From contig NZ_JAHEWN010000009.1 of NCBI RefSeq assembly GCF_018598555.1, forward strand, positions 62,001 through 126,000: a stretch of DNA of 64,000 nucleotides. Direction: 5' to 3'. Shown piece by piece: positions 17,648-27,209 of this stretch. A program made the position numbers and the translations under genes. The notes under the pieces were generated by a model, which made no database searches, was not told where the DNA came from, and saw nothing but the letters and a program-made list of their open reading frames with translations. Numbering within the stretch: position 1 is the first letter of the stretch; every line of letters starts with the position of its first letter. This DNA is from Curtobacterium aurantiacum. Its GTDB lineage: Bacteria > Actinomycetota > Actinomycetes > Actinomycetales > Microbacteriaceae.

Positions 17648-17660
17648 GGATGTGCCTCTC

Positions 17661-20360
17661 CTACGTGAGGAGCGCGACCAGGTGCGATCGCGACCGCGCG
17701 CCGACCTTGCGGTAGATCTGCGTGAGTCGCAGTTCCACCGTGCGCTGCGACATGAACAGCGACGAGGCGATCTCGCGGTTGCGGTAGCCCTCGGTGACCT
17801 TCTGCACCACCGCACGCTCCTCGGCGGTCAGCGAGGTGAGCACCGCCGACGCGTCCGGGGCACTGCGCGGCGTCCCGGGGAACGCCGGCGAGGGGACCGG
17901 TGCGGAACGGAGCGACGACGAACGCGTGCCGAACTGCGGCATCGCCGCTGCCGGCGCCGGCGTCACGAGGGGACGACGCAGGCCGGCCGCCTCGTAGGCC
18001 GCTGCGGCCGCCGCTCCGAGGCGCGGACGCTCGGCCGGGCTGCCGACGGCGGCCAGGGCTGCGAAGGAGCGTGCCCGCTCGTACTGCGAGTCGTGCGGCT
18101 GGAACAGCTCCAGCGCGCGGCGACGAGCCGTCTCGCGAGTGGTGTCGTCGGCGACGAGCGCGAGGCTCCGCGCCAGGACGAGGGCACCCCAGCGCCCGGG
18201 ACGGGCGTGGTGGTCGGCCGCGAGGCGCGCCGTGATGGTCCGGGCGTCGTCGACCCGTCCGAGGCGCACGTACGCCTCGACCAGGTCGCCGAGGTGCCGG
18301 AGCACCGCCGGGTTCCGGAGGGACCGGCCGATCGCGTCGGCGGCCTCGAGCGCGGTGGCCGCCTCGTCGAGACGACCGTCGAGCAGCAGGACCTTGCCGC
18401 GGAGCGCGTGCAGCTTCGCCGTCGCCGCCCACAGCCGACCGGTCGACCGGTGCCCGAGGCACCGGTCGACGACGTCGAGTGCCTCGGCGGACCGGCCCTC
18501 GGCGAAGTGCCGCCACGCCACGGCGATCGCCCGGGACGGCTCGCGCAGCCGCTCGGCGACCGACGAACCGGCCTCCCACACGTCGATCGCGCGGAGCGCC
18601 TGCCGGAAGTTGCCGGAACGCACCTCGTTCTCGGACGTCAGGTACCGGGCCGCCTCGGTCCAGACCGCCGCGGTCTCCTGCCCCCGGGCGAGGACGAGTG
18701 CGAACACCCGTCGCGCGCTCCGGTAGCGCTCGCCGATGCTCAAGGCATGCGCGAGGAGCAGCAGGGCCGGGTCCGACATCGCCACGAGCGCCGACGTCGC
18801 GAGCCCGTCGTGCAGCTCGGTGTCCGGCGGCAGCACGCCGTCCACGGCGGCGATGAGCTCCCGCGCGGTCGTCGCGATCTCGAGGGTGTGCGCGGACGCC
18901 GACCCCTCGAGCGGTTCGATGCGGTGCAGCAGGTCCTTCGCCTGGTCGAGCTCCCACGCCTCCGCCCGGAAGCACGCCACCATGGCCATCAGCCCGGCGA
19001 TGGCGTCCACGTCCGTGGGGTCGGTCGTGTCGACGGGGACGAGGAGCTCGTCCGCGTGCACGGCGTCCCCGCTGAGGTACTCGGCCGAGTACTGCAGGCG
19101 CAGTCGACGGACCTCGTTCGGCGTCGTCCGGAACGGACGGAGCGCCGCCAGGTACCGCGCGGCGAAGCCGAGCAGGCGCTTGCCGAGCATCGCCTCCGCG
19201 ACACCGAGCAACGCCACGTGCTCGTCCTCCGTCCCGCCGCCGACGTGCAGGGCACGCTCGGTCAGCGCGATCGCGGCGTGCACGTTGCCGTCCACGACGT
19301 ACGACCGTGCGGCCTGGAGCAGCGCGACCACGTCGGGGACGTCGTCGACGAAGCTCCGGTGCCACGCGGCGGCCCGCGGGTCGGACTCGGCGCTCGCCGC
19401 GGCCAACGCCGCGTGCGCTGCACGGCGGTCCCGTGCGGGCATCCGCCAGTACAGCGCGGAGCGCACCAGGGGGTCCCGCACGGTGACGCTCTGCCCGCGG
19501 ACGGTCGCGAGACCGGCCCCGACCAGGTCGTCCAGCTCGTCCCGGTCCCACGCCGTGGTCTTCGCGACCGGCACCAGGGCGAGCTTCGCGAGGACGTCCA
19601 GATCGCGTCCCGCGGCGGGCCCGAGTGTGAGTGCCGCGATGGCCTCGGTCGTCGGAGTGGGGCGGAGCGGCAGCACGATCGGCTCCGCACCGGTGAGCTG
19701 CTCCCGGGTGAGCACCGCGAGCTGTTCGCGGAGCGCGCCGGGGTTGCCTCCGGTCTCCTCGGCGAGGACGGCGAGGACGCCGTCGTTCGCCTCGGCCGGT
19801 GCCATGGCACGGGCGAGCACGAGTGCCTCGTCCGACGGCAACGGTTCGATCCGGAGCGCCGGCAGGGCCGCGAGCGGACCGTCCGACGGTACCGACCGGA
19901 CCGTGGCCACGACGCGCAGTGCGGTCCCGGCGAGCCGGCCGGCGAGGAACGCGATGAGCTCCTGGCTCTCCGCGTCCATCCGGTCGAGGTCGTCGATCAG
20001 CACGAGTGTCGGCGGCAGGGTGAGGGCGTGCACGGCGTCGAGGAAGTCGTGCGCCGCCGCCAACCCGGCCGTCACGGCGGCCGCCGTCTCGCCGGCCTGC
20101 AGGAGGTGGGCGATGTGCGCGGTCGCTCGGGGGTCGTCGAGCGCGGTGAACAGTGAGGTCACCCCGGCCAGCGGCCAACGGGATTCACTCCCGTTGACAC
20201 CGACCCGGACGACGGGGAGGGAAACGCGGTTCGAGACCGCGTCGAGGACGCTGCTGCGTCCGGAACCAGGGTCGCCGACCACGACCATCGCGGACTCCCG
20301 GGGGAGCACTGCGAGGGTCGCGATCCGGTCGACCTCGAGACGTCGACCGGTGAGTGCCAT
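17661..20360 (-). CDS. large LAL-type LuxR-family transcriptional regulator
   Basis: An 899-residue regulator with an N-terminal AAA/STAND ATPase module, a helical repeat middle region, and a C-terminal LuxR helix-turn-helix (LTAEERAVVQKVTEGYRNREIASSL, then SQRTVELRLTQIYRKVG). The P-loop is GDPGSGRSS (residues 29-37), with Arg35 where the invariant lysine should be. The Walker B-like LVLIDDLDRM is intact. The start codon lies in the centre of a 24-nt palindrome (20347-20370), and GGAGG is 10 nt upstream. It is divergent from an MFS pump, which may be a target. The effector is unknown. Confidence 0.88.
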   Translation of the reverse strand: MALTGRRLEVDRIATLAVLPRESAMVVVGDPGSGRSSVLDAVSNRVSLPVVRVGVNGSESRWPLAGVTSLFTALDDPRATAHIAHLLQAGETAAAVTAGLAAAHDFLDAVHALTLPPTLVLIDDLDRMDAESQELIAFLAGRLAGTALRVVATVRSVPSDGPLAALPALRIEPLPSDEALVLARAMAPAEANDGVLAVLAEETGGNPGALREQLAVLTREQLTGAEPIVLPLRPTPTTEAIAALTLGPAAGRDLDVLAKLALVPVAKTTAWDRDELDDLVGAGLATVRGQSVTVRDPLVRSALYWRMPARDRRAAHAALAAASAESDPRAAAWHRSFVDDVPDVVALLQAARSYVVDGNVHAAIALTERALHVGGGTEDEHVALLGVAEAMLGKRLLGFAARYLAALRPFRTTPNEVRRLRLQYSAEYLSGDAVHADELLVPVDTTDPTDVDAIAGLMAMVACFRAEAWELDQAKDLLHRIEPLEGSASAHTLEIATTARELIAAVDGVLPPDTELHDGLATSALVAMSDPALLLLAHALSIGERYRSARRVFALVLARGQETAAVWTEAARYLTSENEVRSGNFRQALRAIDVWEAGSSVAERLREPSRAIAVAWRHFAEGRSAEALDVVDRCLGHRSTGRLWAATAKLHALRGKVLLLDGRLDEAATALEAADAIGRSLRNPAVLRHLGDLVEAYVRLGRVDDARTITARLAADHHARPGRWGALVLARSLALVADDTTRETARRRALELFQPHDSQYERARSFAALAAVGSPAERPRLGAAAAAAYEAAGLRRPLVTPAPAAAMPQFGTRSSSLRSAPVPSPAFPGTPRSAPDASAVLTSLTAEERAVVQKVTEGYRNREIASSLFMSQRTVELRLTQIYRKVGARSRSHLVALLT

Positions 20361-20370
20361 GACTCACCGG
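20347..20370. promoter_or_regulatory. palindrome containing the LAL regulator start codon
   Basis: 9-bp perfect arms CCGGTGAGT (20347-20355) and ACTCACCGG (20362-20370) flank a 6-bp centre holding the ATG. As DNA it could be an autoregulatory operator. As RNA it would be a hairpin that hides the start codon. Confidence 0.5.
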
Positions 20371-20896
20371 CCTCCGGGTCCGGAGGCGGATGCTGCGAGG
20401 AGGTCGTCGGCGAACGTGTGGTTCGCGCGATCAGGGCGCGCTGAGGCGGACCGGACTGCTGCACGGCGGGTGACCGTGGCGGAGTGCGGACGAGCGGCGG
20501 CGACTGCGCGCGCGCCGGAACTGTCGTGGATTGGATGCGGTCGACGAGTGAGGGTGCACTCGGTTCCGCTCGGGAACGATGATGTCATCGTCTGTATCAC
20601 CCCTCGGGTTAGGGTCTTCGGACGAACACGACCGGTCGGTTCCGCCGTCCGGATCTAGGGAATCCGAGGGCGTCACGTGACCTGCCGTCTGGAGCACGAT
20701 AACTCAGGTACCGGCCCACCGAGCGGACTCCTGCGAGCGGATGTCCAGAACCGTGCCCCCAGTACGGGGGGCCACGAGGGGGGTGCGCCGGCCGCTCGTC
20801 TGGGACTCGGTGGTACCCCGATCGGGACCGTCCGAGCCGACCGGGGTACAGCGCTGTCCGGACCGTGTTCGCCACCGCAGGTGTAGCACGGACGGG
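20371..20896. other. divergent promoter region, LAL regulator / MFS pump
   Basis: 526 bp without a convincing gene. It contains a 16-bp palindrome ACGATGA-TG-TCATCGT at 20576-20591. It also has an inverted repeat GTACCCCG (20813-20820) and CGGGGTAC (20842-20849), about 50 bp before the MFS start. Either could be an operator. A weak -10-like TAGCAC is at 20884-20889. Confidence 0.5.
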
Positions 20897-22435
20897 ATGT
20901 CCAGCGCTGAGAAGACCGACGACCGCCTCGACGACCGCACGAGGTGGCGGGCCTTCGCCGTCTGCGTGGCGGTCGCGGCCCTGACGATCCTCGACCTGTC
21001 CAAGGTGAACGTCGGGCTGCCCTCGATCGAGCGGTCCCTCGACGCCACCAGTTCGTCGCTCCAGCTCATCGTGGCGGGGTACGCCCTGGCGTTCGGTCTC
21101 GCCCTCGTGCCCGCCGGCCGGCTCGGCGACCTGAAGAGTCGGCGTGTCCTGTTCATCGTGGGCCTCAGCGCGTTCACCGGATCGAGCCTGCTGTGCGCCG
21201 TGGCCCCGAACATCGAGGTGCTGATGGTCACCCGGATCCTGCAGGGCTTCGCCGCCGGCATCCAGATGCCCCAGGTCATCGGGTTGGTGCAGCAGCTGTT
21301 CCGCGGGCCGGAGCGAGGCCGCGCGTTCGGGCTGTTCGGAGCGATGATCGGCATCTCGACCGCCCTCGGTCCGACCATCGGCGGTGGCCTCATCGCGATC
21401 GGCGGCGAGGAGTCCGGGTGGCGGCTGCTGTTCTGGATGAACGTGCCCCTCGGGATCGCCGCGCTGCTCTTCGCCGTCCGTCTGCTGCCGAAGGGGGCTC
21501 AGGGGAAGGCGAAGGACCGCGAACTGGACGTCGTCGGGATCCTGCTGCTCGGCGCCGCCATCGTCACGCTGATGCTGCCGTTCGTGCTGACCAGCGGTGG
21601 TGGCGGTTCGTCGACCCGGTGGTTCTGGCTGGTCGGCTTCGTGGTGTTCCTCGTGCTGTTCGTGTTCTGGGAACGACGGTTCAAGCGGCAGGGCAAGTCG
21701 CCCGTGGTGCACTTCGAGCTGTTCCGACTGTCGTCGTACCGCAACGGGCTGTCGATCGTGGCCGTGTACTTCGCGGCGTTGCCGGCGTCCTTCCTGATGG
21801 TCACGCTGTACCTGCAGGAGGGCATCGGACTCTCGCCGCTGTACGCCGGCATGGTGAGCATCCCCTTCGCCGCGACGAGCGCGGTCGGTTCGTACATCGG
21901 CGGGCGGATCGTCGACCGGGTCGGGCGGGCGCTGGTCGTGGCCGGCCTCGGGATGGTCGTCATCGGGTTCCTGCTGCTCATGGTCGCGGCCGTGGCCACC
22001 CCGCCGGAGGTGACCCCGTGGGCGATGGCCGGGGCCTTCCTCGTCGGTGGGCTCGGCGGCGGGTTCGTGGTGTCGCCCAACCAGACGCTCACCCTGGCCG
22101 AGATCCCCGTCGAGCAGTCCGGCGTGGCGGGGTCGATGCAGCAGCTCGGGCAGCGCGTCGGTACGGCCATCGGCACCGCGGTGGCGACGAGCATCTTCTA
22201 CGGCATCGTGCGGAGCGAAGCCGCGGGGTCGGGGTCCGGCGGGCCCGGCTCGGCCAGCCGGCTCGACGCGTACCACGACGCCTTCCGCAGCGGCACGACC
22301 TTCACGGTGTCACTGATGGCGCTCGCCCTGGTGCTGGCCGGTGCGGACCTGCTGTCGCGGCGTCGTGCGGCGCGACGCTCGGACGGGGAGTCCGAAGACT
22401 CCGACGCGGCCGCGGAGTCAGCCGACCGGGCCTAG
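20897..22435 (+). CDS. MFS transporter, DHA2 (14-TMS) type
   Basis: Predicted proton-driven drug or metabolite efflux pump of the inner membrane with about 14 helices. Motif A-like GRLGDLKSRRVLF follows helix 2, and motif C-like GPTIGGGLIAIGGEESGWRLLFWMN is typical of the DHA2 group. It is 512 residues and ends in an acidic Ser/Asp-rich tail. ATG 20897 is chosen because upstream in-frame codons look like shadow sequence. It lies divergent from the LAL regulator, and its stop overlaps the hisN-like stop on the other strand. The substrate is unknown. Confidence 0.9.
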   Translation: MSSAEKTDDRLDDRTRWRAFAVCVAVAALTILDLSKVNVGLPSIERSLDATSSSLQLIVAGYALAFGLALVPAGRLGDLKSRRVLFIVGLSAFTGSSLLCAVAPNIEVLMVTRILQGFAAGIQMPQVIGLVQQLFRGPERGRAFGLFGAMIGISTALGPTIGGGLIAIGGEESGWRLLFWMNVPLGIAALLFAVRLLPKGAQGKAKDRELDVVGILLLGAAIVTLMLPFVLTSGGGGSSTRWFWLVGFVVFLVLFVFWERRFKRQGKSPVVHFELFRLSSYRNGLSIVAVYFAALPASFLMVTLYLQEGIGLSPLYAGMVSIPFAATSAVGSYIGGRIVDRVGRALVVAGLGMVVIGFLLLMVAAVATPPEVTPWAMAGAFLVGGLGGGFVVSPNQTLTLAEIPVEQSGVAGSMQQLGQRVGTAIGTAVATSIFYGIVRSEAAGSGSGGPGSASRLDAYHDAFRSGTTFTVSLMALALVLAGADLLSRRRAARRSDGESEDSDAAAESADRA

Positions 22436-23220
22436 TCAGCTCGCCGGATGACCTCGACGACGGCGTCGTGCACCAGGCCGTTCGTGGCGAGCGCGCTGCC
22501 GTGCCAGGGGCCGGGGTCGCCGTCGAGCGAGGTGAAGCGCCCGCCGGCCTCCTCCACGATGGGCACGAGGGCCGCGATGTCCCACGGCTTCAGGTCCGGT
22601 TCGCCGGCGACGTCGAGGACACCCTCGGCCACCATCATGTACGACCACATGTCGCCGTAGGCCCGGGTGCGCCAGACCCGGCGCGACAGGTCGACGAGCG
22701 TCTCGAGCCGGTCGTCGTCGTCCCACTGCTGGATGCTGTTGTAGCTCAGGCTCGCATCGGCCAGGTCGGCCACCCCGGAGACACGGAGCGGGCCGTCCAG
22801 CGAGTACGCACCGGCGCCCTCGGCAGCCCACCAGCGCTTGCCGAGGGCCGGGGCGCTGACGACGCCGAGGACCGGGCGACCGTCGACCGCGAGCGCGATG
22901 AGGGTCGCCCAGACCGGCACGCCGCGCAGGTAGTTGGCGGTGCCGTCGATCGGGTCGACCACCCACTGCCGGTGCCCCTCGCTGACGGCCTCGGCACCGG
23001 TGTCCGCCGTGGTCTCCTCGCCGAGGAACGCATCGTCCGGTCGCTCGGCGGCGAGTCGCTCGCGCAGGGCACGCTCGACGGCCTGGTCGGCATCGGTGAC
23101 GTGGGTGCTGTCGGCCTTCTTCGTCACGTGCAGGTCGGCGGCACGGAAGCGCTCGAGGCTGATCGCGTCGGCGGTGTCGGCGAGGGAGCGGGCGAAGTCC
23201 AGGTCGGCGCTGAGGTCCAC
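22432..23220 (-). CDS. hisN: inositol-monophosphatase-family phosphatase, probably histidinol-phosphatase
   Basis: Mg2+-dependent phosphatase of 262 residues. The metal-binding motifs are FLGEET, VVDPIDGTANYLRG and EPDLKPWDIAALVPIVEEAGG. In Actinobacteria the closest subgroup is HisN, which dephosphorylates histidinol phosphate; inositol-phosphatase activity cannot be excluded from sequence. GTG 23220 lies 7 nt after the -10-like TAGGTT (complement of 23228-23233), so the mRNA is probably leaderless. Its stop overlaps the convergent MFS stop. Confidence 0.85.
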   Translation of the reverse strand: MDLSADLDFARSLADTADAISLERFRAADLHVTKKADSTHVTDADQAVERALRERLAAERPDDAFLGEETTADTGAEAVSEGHRQWVVDPIDGTANYLRGVPVWATLIALAVDGRPVLGVVSAPALGKRWWAAEGAGAYSLDGPLRVSGVADLADASLSYNSIQQWDDDDRLETLVDLSRRVWRTRAYGDMWSYMMVAEGVLDVAGEPDLKPWDIAALVPIVEEAGGRFTSLDGDPGPWHGSALATNGLVHDAVVEVIRRAD

Positions 23221-23239
23221 GTCGCCCAACCTACCGTCG

Positions 23240-24412
23240 CTACGCCGCGACGACCTCTTCTTCCTCGAGCCGGGTGACCTCGCGCTCGCGGGCGATGCGG
23301 GTGCGACGGGCGACGAGCCCGTGCACGACCACGCAGAGCAGGACCGCGGCGGCCAACCAGAGCGCGAGCACGAGCGACGACCGCCCGAGCGAGGCGTCCG
23401 GGAAGTACTGCAGGTCCTGTGCCGCCTGCAGCCACGCGGCACCGCTCCAGAAGGCGTGCAGCGCGGCGAAGAACCCGGGCTGGAACGCCGGCTGGAAGAT
23501 CCCGCCCGACGACGTGAAGTTCAGCATCACGAACAGCATCGTCAGGATCGGGGTGGTCCACCGGCCGAGCACGGGGTGCAGCCCCACGCCGAGCGCGATG
23601 ATGATCGCGTCGTAGAGCCAGGCGAACAGGAACACCTGCCAGTGGTGGGTGGTGATGACGCCGTAGACCGGTCCGGCGACGATCACGCCGATGCCGGCGA
23701 CGACCCCAGCGGTGGCGAGCCCGATGACCGCGGTCCACACGGCGCGGAGCTTCGTCGCGACCGAGGCCACGGCGATCGCGGACGCGTACCCGCCGACGCT
23801 CAGGGCGACGAGCAGGAAGAACAGTCCCTGGCCGGTGGTGTCCTGGTCGCCGGTCGGGACGACGTCGACCACGCGGAACGGCACGTGCTGCTCGTAGGCG
23901 ATCGGCAGGAAGACCTTCTGTGCGGCGCTCGCGGTGGTCTCCGACGCGGCGGTCGAGACGTAGAGCGTGGCGCCCGTCGACGTCGGCGCGTACACGGCGG
24001 CGAGGTCGCGGTCGCGCACCCGCTGCTCGGCCGCCTTCGTCGAGGCGACGACGTGGGCCACGAGGGCGCCGTCGGACCGGTCGGTCACGGTCTGGGCGAA
24101 CACCTGGGTGGCCGCGCCCTGGCCGACGATGCCGACGGGCAGCTCCTGCGGGGCCGGGGCGTGGAAGGCGCCGAGGTACGCCAGGCCCATCCCGGCGGCC
24201 AGGAACAGCGGCACGAGGATGTGCGAGGCGAAGGTCAGCAGCACCCGACCGAGCCCAGCGGGGCGCAGGACGCTGGCGGACCGCTGCTGCTTCGGGCCTC
24301 GTGGGGACTTGTGGGTGGGGGAGTGGTGCGCGTGCGACGTCGTCGTCGTGCTCGGGGACGGGGCGTCGACAGCGGGGGCCGGCGCAAAGTTGTACTTTGC
24401 AACTTCAGACAC
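23240..24412 (-). CDS. DUF3533/YhgE-like membrane protein
   Basis: A 390-residue membrane protein with a Ser/Thr/His/Pro-rich cytoplasmic N-terminus (1-55) and one helix (about 57-83). A large extracellular domain (about 85-200) and five or six C-terminal helices follow, as in YhgE/Pip-like and DUF3533 proteins related to ABC-2 permeases. A short acidic tail EEEEVVAA ends the protein. GTG 24412 is preceded at 7 nt by TACTGT (complement of 24420-24425), so a leaderless transcript is predicted. Two inverted half sites flank the start. Function is unknown; relatives are often controlled by TetR repressors. Confidence 0.78.
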   Translation of the reverse strand: MSEVAKYNFAPAPAVDAPSPSTTTTSHAHHSPTHKSPRGPKQQRSASVLRPAGLGRVLLTFASHILVPLFLAAGMGLAYLGAFHAPAPQELPVGIVGQGAATQVFAQTVTDRSDGALVAHVVASTKAAEQRVRDRDLAAVYAPTSTGATLYVSTAASETTASAAQKVFLPIAYEQHVPFRVVDVVPTGDQDTTGQGLFFLLVALSVGGYASAIAVASVATKLRAVWTAVIGLATAGVVAGIGVIVAGPVYGVITTHHWQVFLFAWLYDAIIIALGVGLHPVLGRWTTPILTMLFVMLNFTSSGGIFQPAFQPGFFAALHAFWSGAAWLQAAQDLQYFPDASLGRSSLVLALWLAAAVLLCVVVHGLVARRTRIAREREVTRLEEEEVVAA

Positions 24413-24429
24413 GATCGCAACAGTACAAC
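24384..24429. promoter_or_regulatory. palindromic operator over the DUF3533 gene promoter and start
   Basis: GCAAAGT-TGT-ACTTTGC is a 17-bp palindrome at 24384-24400 within the first codons. GTTGTACT (24389-24396) is repeated inverted as AGTACAAC (24422-24429), about three helical turns away and covering the -10. The site is strikingly AT-rich for this genome. TetR-like control is inferred; no TetR gene is in the window. Confidence 0.6.
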
Positions 24430-24771
24430 CCTGATGCGCGCCTGTCGACGCCGGCCCGGAGTCGAGGTCACGTCCGGTGCGCGGTCGTGCACTCCGTGCG
24501 AGGAGCGCGAGCCCTCACGGAGTGCACAACCTCGCACCGTTCGCGCGCCCCTCGCACGGTGCGAGGTCTGCACGGTGCGAGGGGCGCCCGCCGGAGTGGT
24601 CACGATTCACCGCGCGCCGGCGCTCGAGTGGTCACGAACTGTCGGGTGCCGCGTCGCCAGCCGACAGTTGGTGACCGCTCGACGAACGCGCCGCGGGGTG
24701 TCGTGACCAGTCGGCCGAACAGCGCCGACCAGCCGAGCCCGACTGGCTCACCCGGGACTGACGATCCCGCG
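24430..24771. other. hairpin-rich intergenic region upstream of the DUF3533 gene
   Basis: No gene is seen. It contains inverted repeats of 12 bp (24487-24498/24516-24527) and a short palindrome CTCGCAC-G-GTGCGAG (24551-24565). A 21-bp pair with two mismatches (24625-24645/24661-24681) follows. Parts resemble the 53113-53200 region. Confidence 0.7.
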
Positions 24772-25818
24772 CTACTCCGAGCCGGGGTCGGACGCACCCA
24801 TCCCGGTCAGCAGTGCCCGGAACGAGTCGAGCCGCTCGACGCCGGTCGGCCCGAGCTCCCCGTCCTGCACCCGGTCGACGATCTCCCAGTCGTGCGCCTG
24901 CGCCAGCGGGATGCCGTCCCGCGCGGGCAGCACCGGCACGGCGTGCGACGCGAACGCCCGGAACACGTTCGCGGGGTCGACGTGCCCGAGGCCGAACGAC
25001 CGCACACCCGGCGTGTCGATGATCCACCCGCCGTCGCGGACCCGCAGCGCGATCGACGACGACGACGTGTGCCGCCCGCGACCGGTCACGGAGTTCACGA
25101 CCCCGATCGCACGCGTCGACCCGGTCAGGGCGTTCACCAAGGTCGACTTGCCGACGCCGGAGTGCCCGACGGTCACGGTCACCTTGTCGTCCAGGAGCTC
25201 GTGCAGCGCCTCGAACGGGACGTCGTCCGATCGGCTCGTCACGATCCGCAAGGAGAGGCAGGCGAAGTGCGCCAGGAACGCAGCCGGGTCGGCGAGGTCG
25301 GTCTTCGTGATGCAGAGGATCGGGTCGAGGCCGGCGTCGAACGCGGCCACCAGGTACCGGTCGATCAGCCGGGTGCGGGGCTCCGGGTCGGCGGCGGCCA
25401 CCACGATGAGCATCTGGTCGGCGTTCGCCACGATGACGCGCTCGACCTCGTCCGAGTCGTCGGCGCTCCGCCGCAGCAGGGTGGAGCGTTCGGCGACCTT
25501 CACGATGCGCGCGAGCGACCCGGGGTCGCCGGAGACGTCCCCGACGAGCGACACGTGGTCACCCGTGACGACGGACTTCTTGCCGAGCTCGCGGGCCTTC
25601 GTCGCGGTGATGACGTGGTCGTCGATCAGCACGCCGAAGCGCCCGCGGTCGACGTTCGTCACCCACCCGACGGGGGCGTCGTCGTACGTCGGCCGCGTCT
25701 TCGTGCGGGGCCGGTTGCCCTTCGGGTTCGGTCGCACCCGCACGCTCGACTCGTCGTACTGTCCGTACGGCTCGTCCGCGTCGGAGTCGTCACCGTCGGC
25801 GTCGTCCCACCAGCTCAT
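24772..25818 (-). CDS. rsgA: ribosome small-subunit maturation GTPase RsgA
   Basis: Circularly permuted GTPase that checks late 30S assembly. An N-terminal acidic segment (1-55) precedes an OB fold (about 65-130). The G motifs are in permuted order: TKTD (G4), GHSGVGKST (G1), then DTPGVRSFG (G3). The C-terminal region normally has a zinc site with three Cys and one His. Here the corresponding stretch ([25 protein letters not shown]) has no Cys. The start ATG 25818 overlaps the aroA stop (ATGA), so aroA-rsgA form an operon. The loss of zinc ligands may be a lineage feature. Confidence 0.92.
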   Translation of the reverse strand: MSWWDDADGDDSDADEPYGQYDESSVRVRPNPKGNRPRTKTRPTYDDAPVGWVTNVDRGRFGVLIDDHVITATKARELGKKSVVTGDHVSLVGDVSGDPGSLARIVKVAERSTLLRRSADDSDEVERVIVANADQMLIVVAAADPEPRTRLIDRYLVAAFDAGLDPILCITKTDLADPAAFLAHFACLSLRIVTSRSDDVPFEALHELLDDKVTVTVGHSGVGKSTLVNALTGSTRAIGVVNSVTGRGRHTSSSSIALRVRDGGWIIDTPGVRSFGLGHVDPANVFRAFASHAVPVLPARDGIPLAQAHDWEIVDRVQDGELGPTGVERLDSFRALLTGMGASDPGSE

Positions 25819-27209
25819 GCGCTCAGACCTGTCGGAACCGACTCGGCCGAGCCGGAGGAAGTGACCAGCGCCGCCCACAGCTCCGGGAACTGCGGCAGCG
25901 TCTTCGCGGTCGACCCGATGTCGTCGACGGCGACGCCGTCGACGACGAGGCCCACGATCGCCCCAGCGGTCGCCATCCGGTGGTCGTCGTACGCGCCCCA
26001 GGCGCTGCCGTGGAGCGGCGCCGGCTCGATCCGCAGGCCGTCGTCGAGTTCGTGCACCGCGCCTCCAGACCGGTTGAGGTCCGCTGCCAGCGCGGCCAGG
26101 CGGTCCGTCTCGTGCCCCCGCAGGTGGCCGATGCCGGTGATCTCGCTCGGTCCGTCGGCCAGCGCGGCCAGCGCGACGAGCGCCGGGGCGAGTTCGCCGC
26201 CGCGGCTCAGGTCGAGTTGGAGACCCGGCAGGGAGGCCCCGCCCCGGATCCCGACGCCGCCGTCGACGACCAGGTCGTCACCGTCACGGGCCACGCTCGC
26301 CCCCCACAGGGGCAAGAGCGTCTCGAGGTCGGCACCGACCTGCGTCGTCTCGGTGGGCCAGGTGCGGATGCGGACCGTGCCGCCGGCGACGAGCGCGGCG
26401 ACCGCGAACGGCGCGGCGTTCGACAGGTCGGGCTCGATCGTGACGTCACGCGCGCCGATCGGGCCGGGGTGCACGACCCACTCGCCGACCGACGGCTCGT
26501 CGACCCGGACGCCGCGGGCACGGAGCGCCGCGACGGTCATCTCGATGTGCGGCATGCTCGGCAGGCGTTCGCCGACGTGGGTGAGGTGCAGGCCCTCGTC
26601 GAAGCGGGGCGCCGACAGCAGCAGGCCGGAGACGAACTGCGAGGACGCCGACGCGTCGATCGTCAGGGCACCACCGCGGACCGAGCCGGTGCCGGTGAAC
26701 GAGAACGGCATCGAGCCGCCGCCGTCGTCCGCGACGTCGACACCGAGGTCCACGAGTCCCTGCACGATGGCGTGCATCGGTCGCTTGCGGGCGTAGGGGT
26801 CGCCGTCGACCGTGACGGGCCCGACGGCCAGGGCGGCGAGTGGCGGCAGGAAGCGCATCACGGTGCCGGCCAGCCCGCAGTCCAGGCGGACGTCGCCGTG
26901 CATCGGGGCGGGCGTGATCCGGAGGTCCGGGCCGTAGGGGTTCGGGGCGGTGCCGGCCGCCGGCTCGAGCTCCTCGATGCCGACGCCGAGCGCACGGAGC
27001 CCCGCGATCATCAGCGCCGAGTCACGGGAGTGCAGCGGGAGCCGGATCGTCGAGGGGCCGTCGGCCAGCGCGGCGAGCACGAGCTCGCGGTTCGTCAGCG
27101 ACTTCGACCCGGGCAGCGCGACGTCACCGCGCAGCGGACCCCCTGCGACCGGGGCGATCCAGGGGCCGGCGGGCTGGGCCCCGCTGTGGGAATGCGTCGT
27201 GTCTGCCAT
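25815..27209 (-). CDS. aroA: 3-phosphoshikimate 1-carboxyvinyltransferase (EPSP synthase)
   Basis: Sixth step of the shikimate pathway: joins phosphoenolpyruvate to shikimate-3-phosphate. The substrate motifs [26 protein letters not shown], and [10 protein letters not shown] are present, and length (464 residues) is normal. The ATG at 27209 lies inside the 18-bp spacer of the divergent SigR-type promoter. Its own -10 TACCCT (complement of 27219-27224) is 9 nt upstream. Transcription of aroA and the stress-induced sigR promoter therefore compete for the same DNA. Confidence 0.96.
   Translation of the reverse strand: MADTTHSHSGAQPAGPWIAPVAGGPLRGDVALPGSKSLTNRELVLAALADGPSTIRLPLHSRDSALMIAGLRALGVGIEELEPAAGTAPNPYGPDLRITPAPMHGDVRLDCGLAGTVMRFLPPLAALAVGPVTVDGDPYARKRPMHAIVQGLVDLGVDVADDGGGSMPFSFTGTGSVRGGALTIDASASSQFVSGLLLSAPRFDEGLHLTHVGERLPSMPHIEMTVAALRARGVRVDEPSVGEWVVHPGPIGARDVTIEPDLSNAAPFAVAALVAGGTVRIRTWPTETTQVGADLETLLPLWGASVARDGDDLVVDGGVGIRGGASLPGLQLDLSRGGELAPALVALAALADGPSEITGIGHLRGHETDRLAALAADLNRSGGAVHELDDGLRIEPAPLHGSAWGAYDDHRMATAGAIVGLVVDGVAVDDIGSTAKTLPQFPELWAALVTSSGSAESVPTGLSA

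Larger units (their letters stand above)
17108..17660. other. repeat-rich intergenic region between glmS and LAL regulator
   Basis: This 553-bp gap contains no convincing gene. It holds a leader hairpin near glmS (17210-17247), two direct-repeat units (from 17455 and 17592) and a 44-nt palindrome (17533-17576) between them. Both flanking genes are on the minus strand, so the gap contains the 3' end of the regulator transcript and the promoter of glmS. Confidence 0.8.

Noticed and set aside
16669-20178. 1169-codon minus-strand frame across glmS and the LAL gene
   Set aside because: Arg/Pro/Gly-rich shadow composition, while two known proteins are encoded in other frames.
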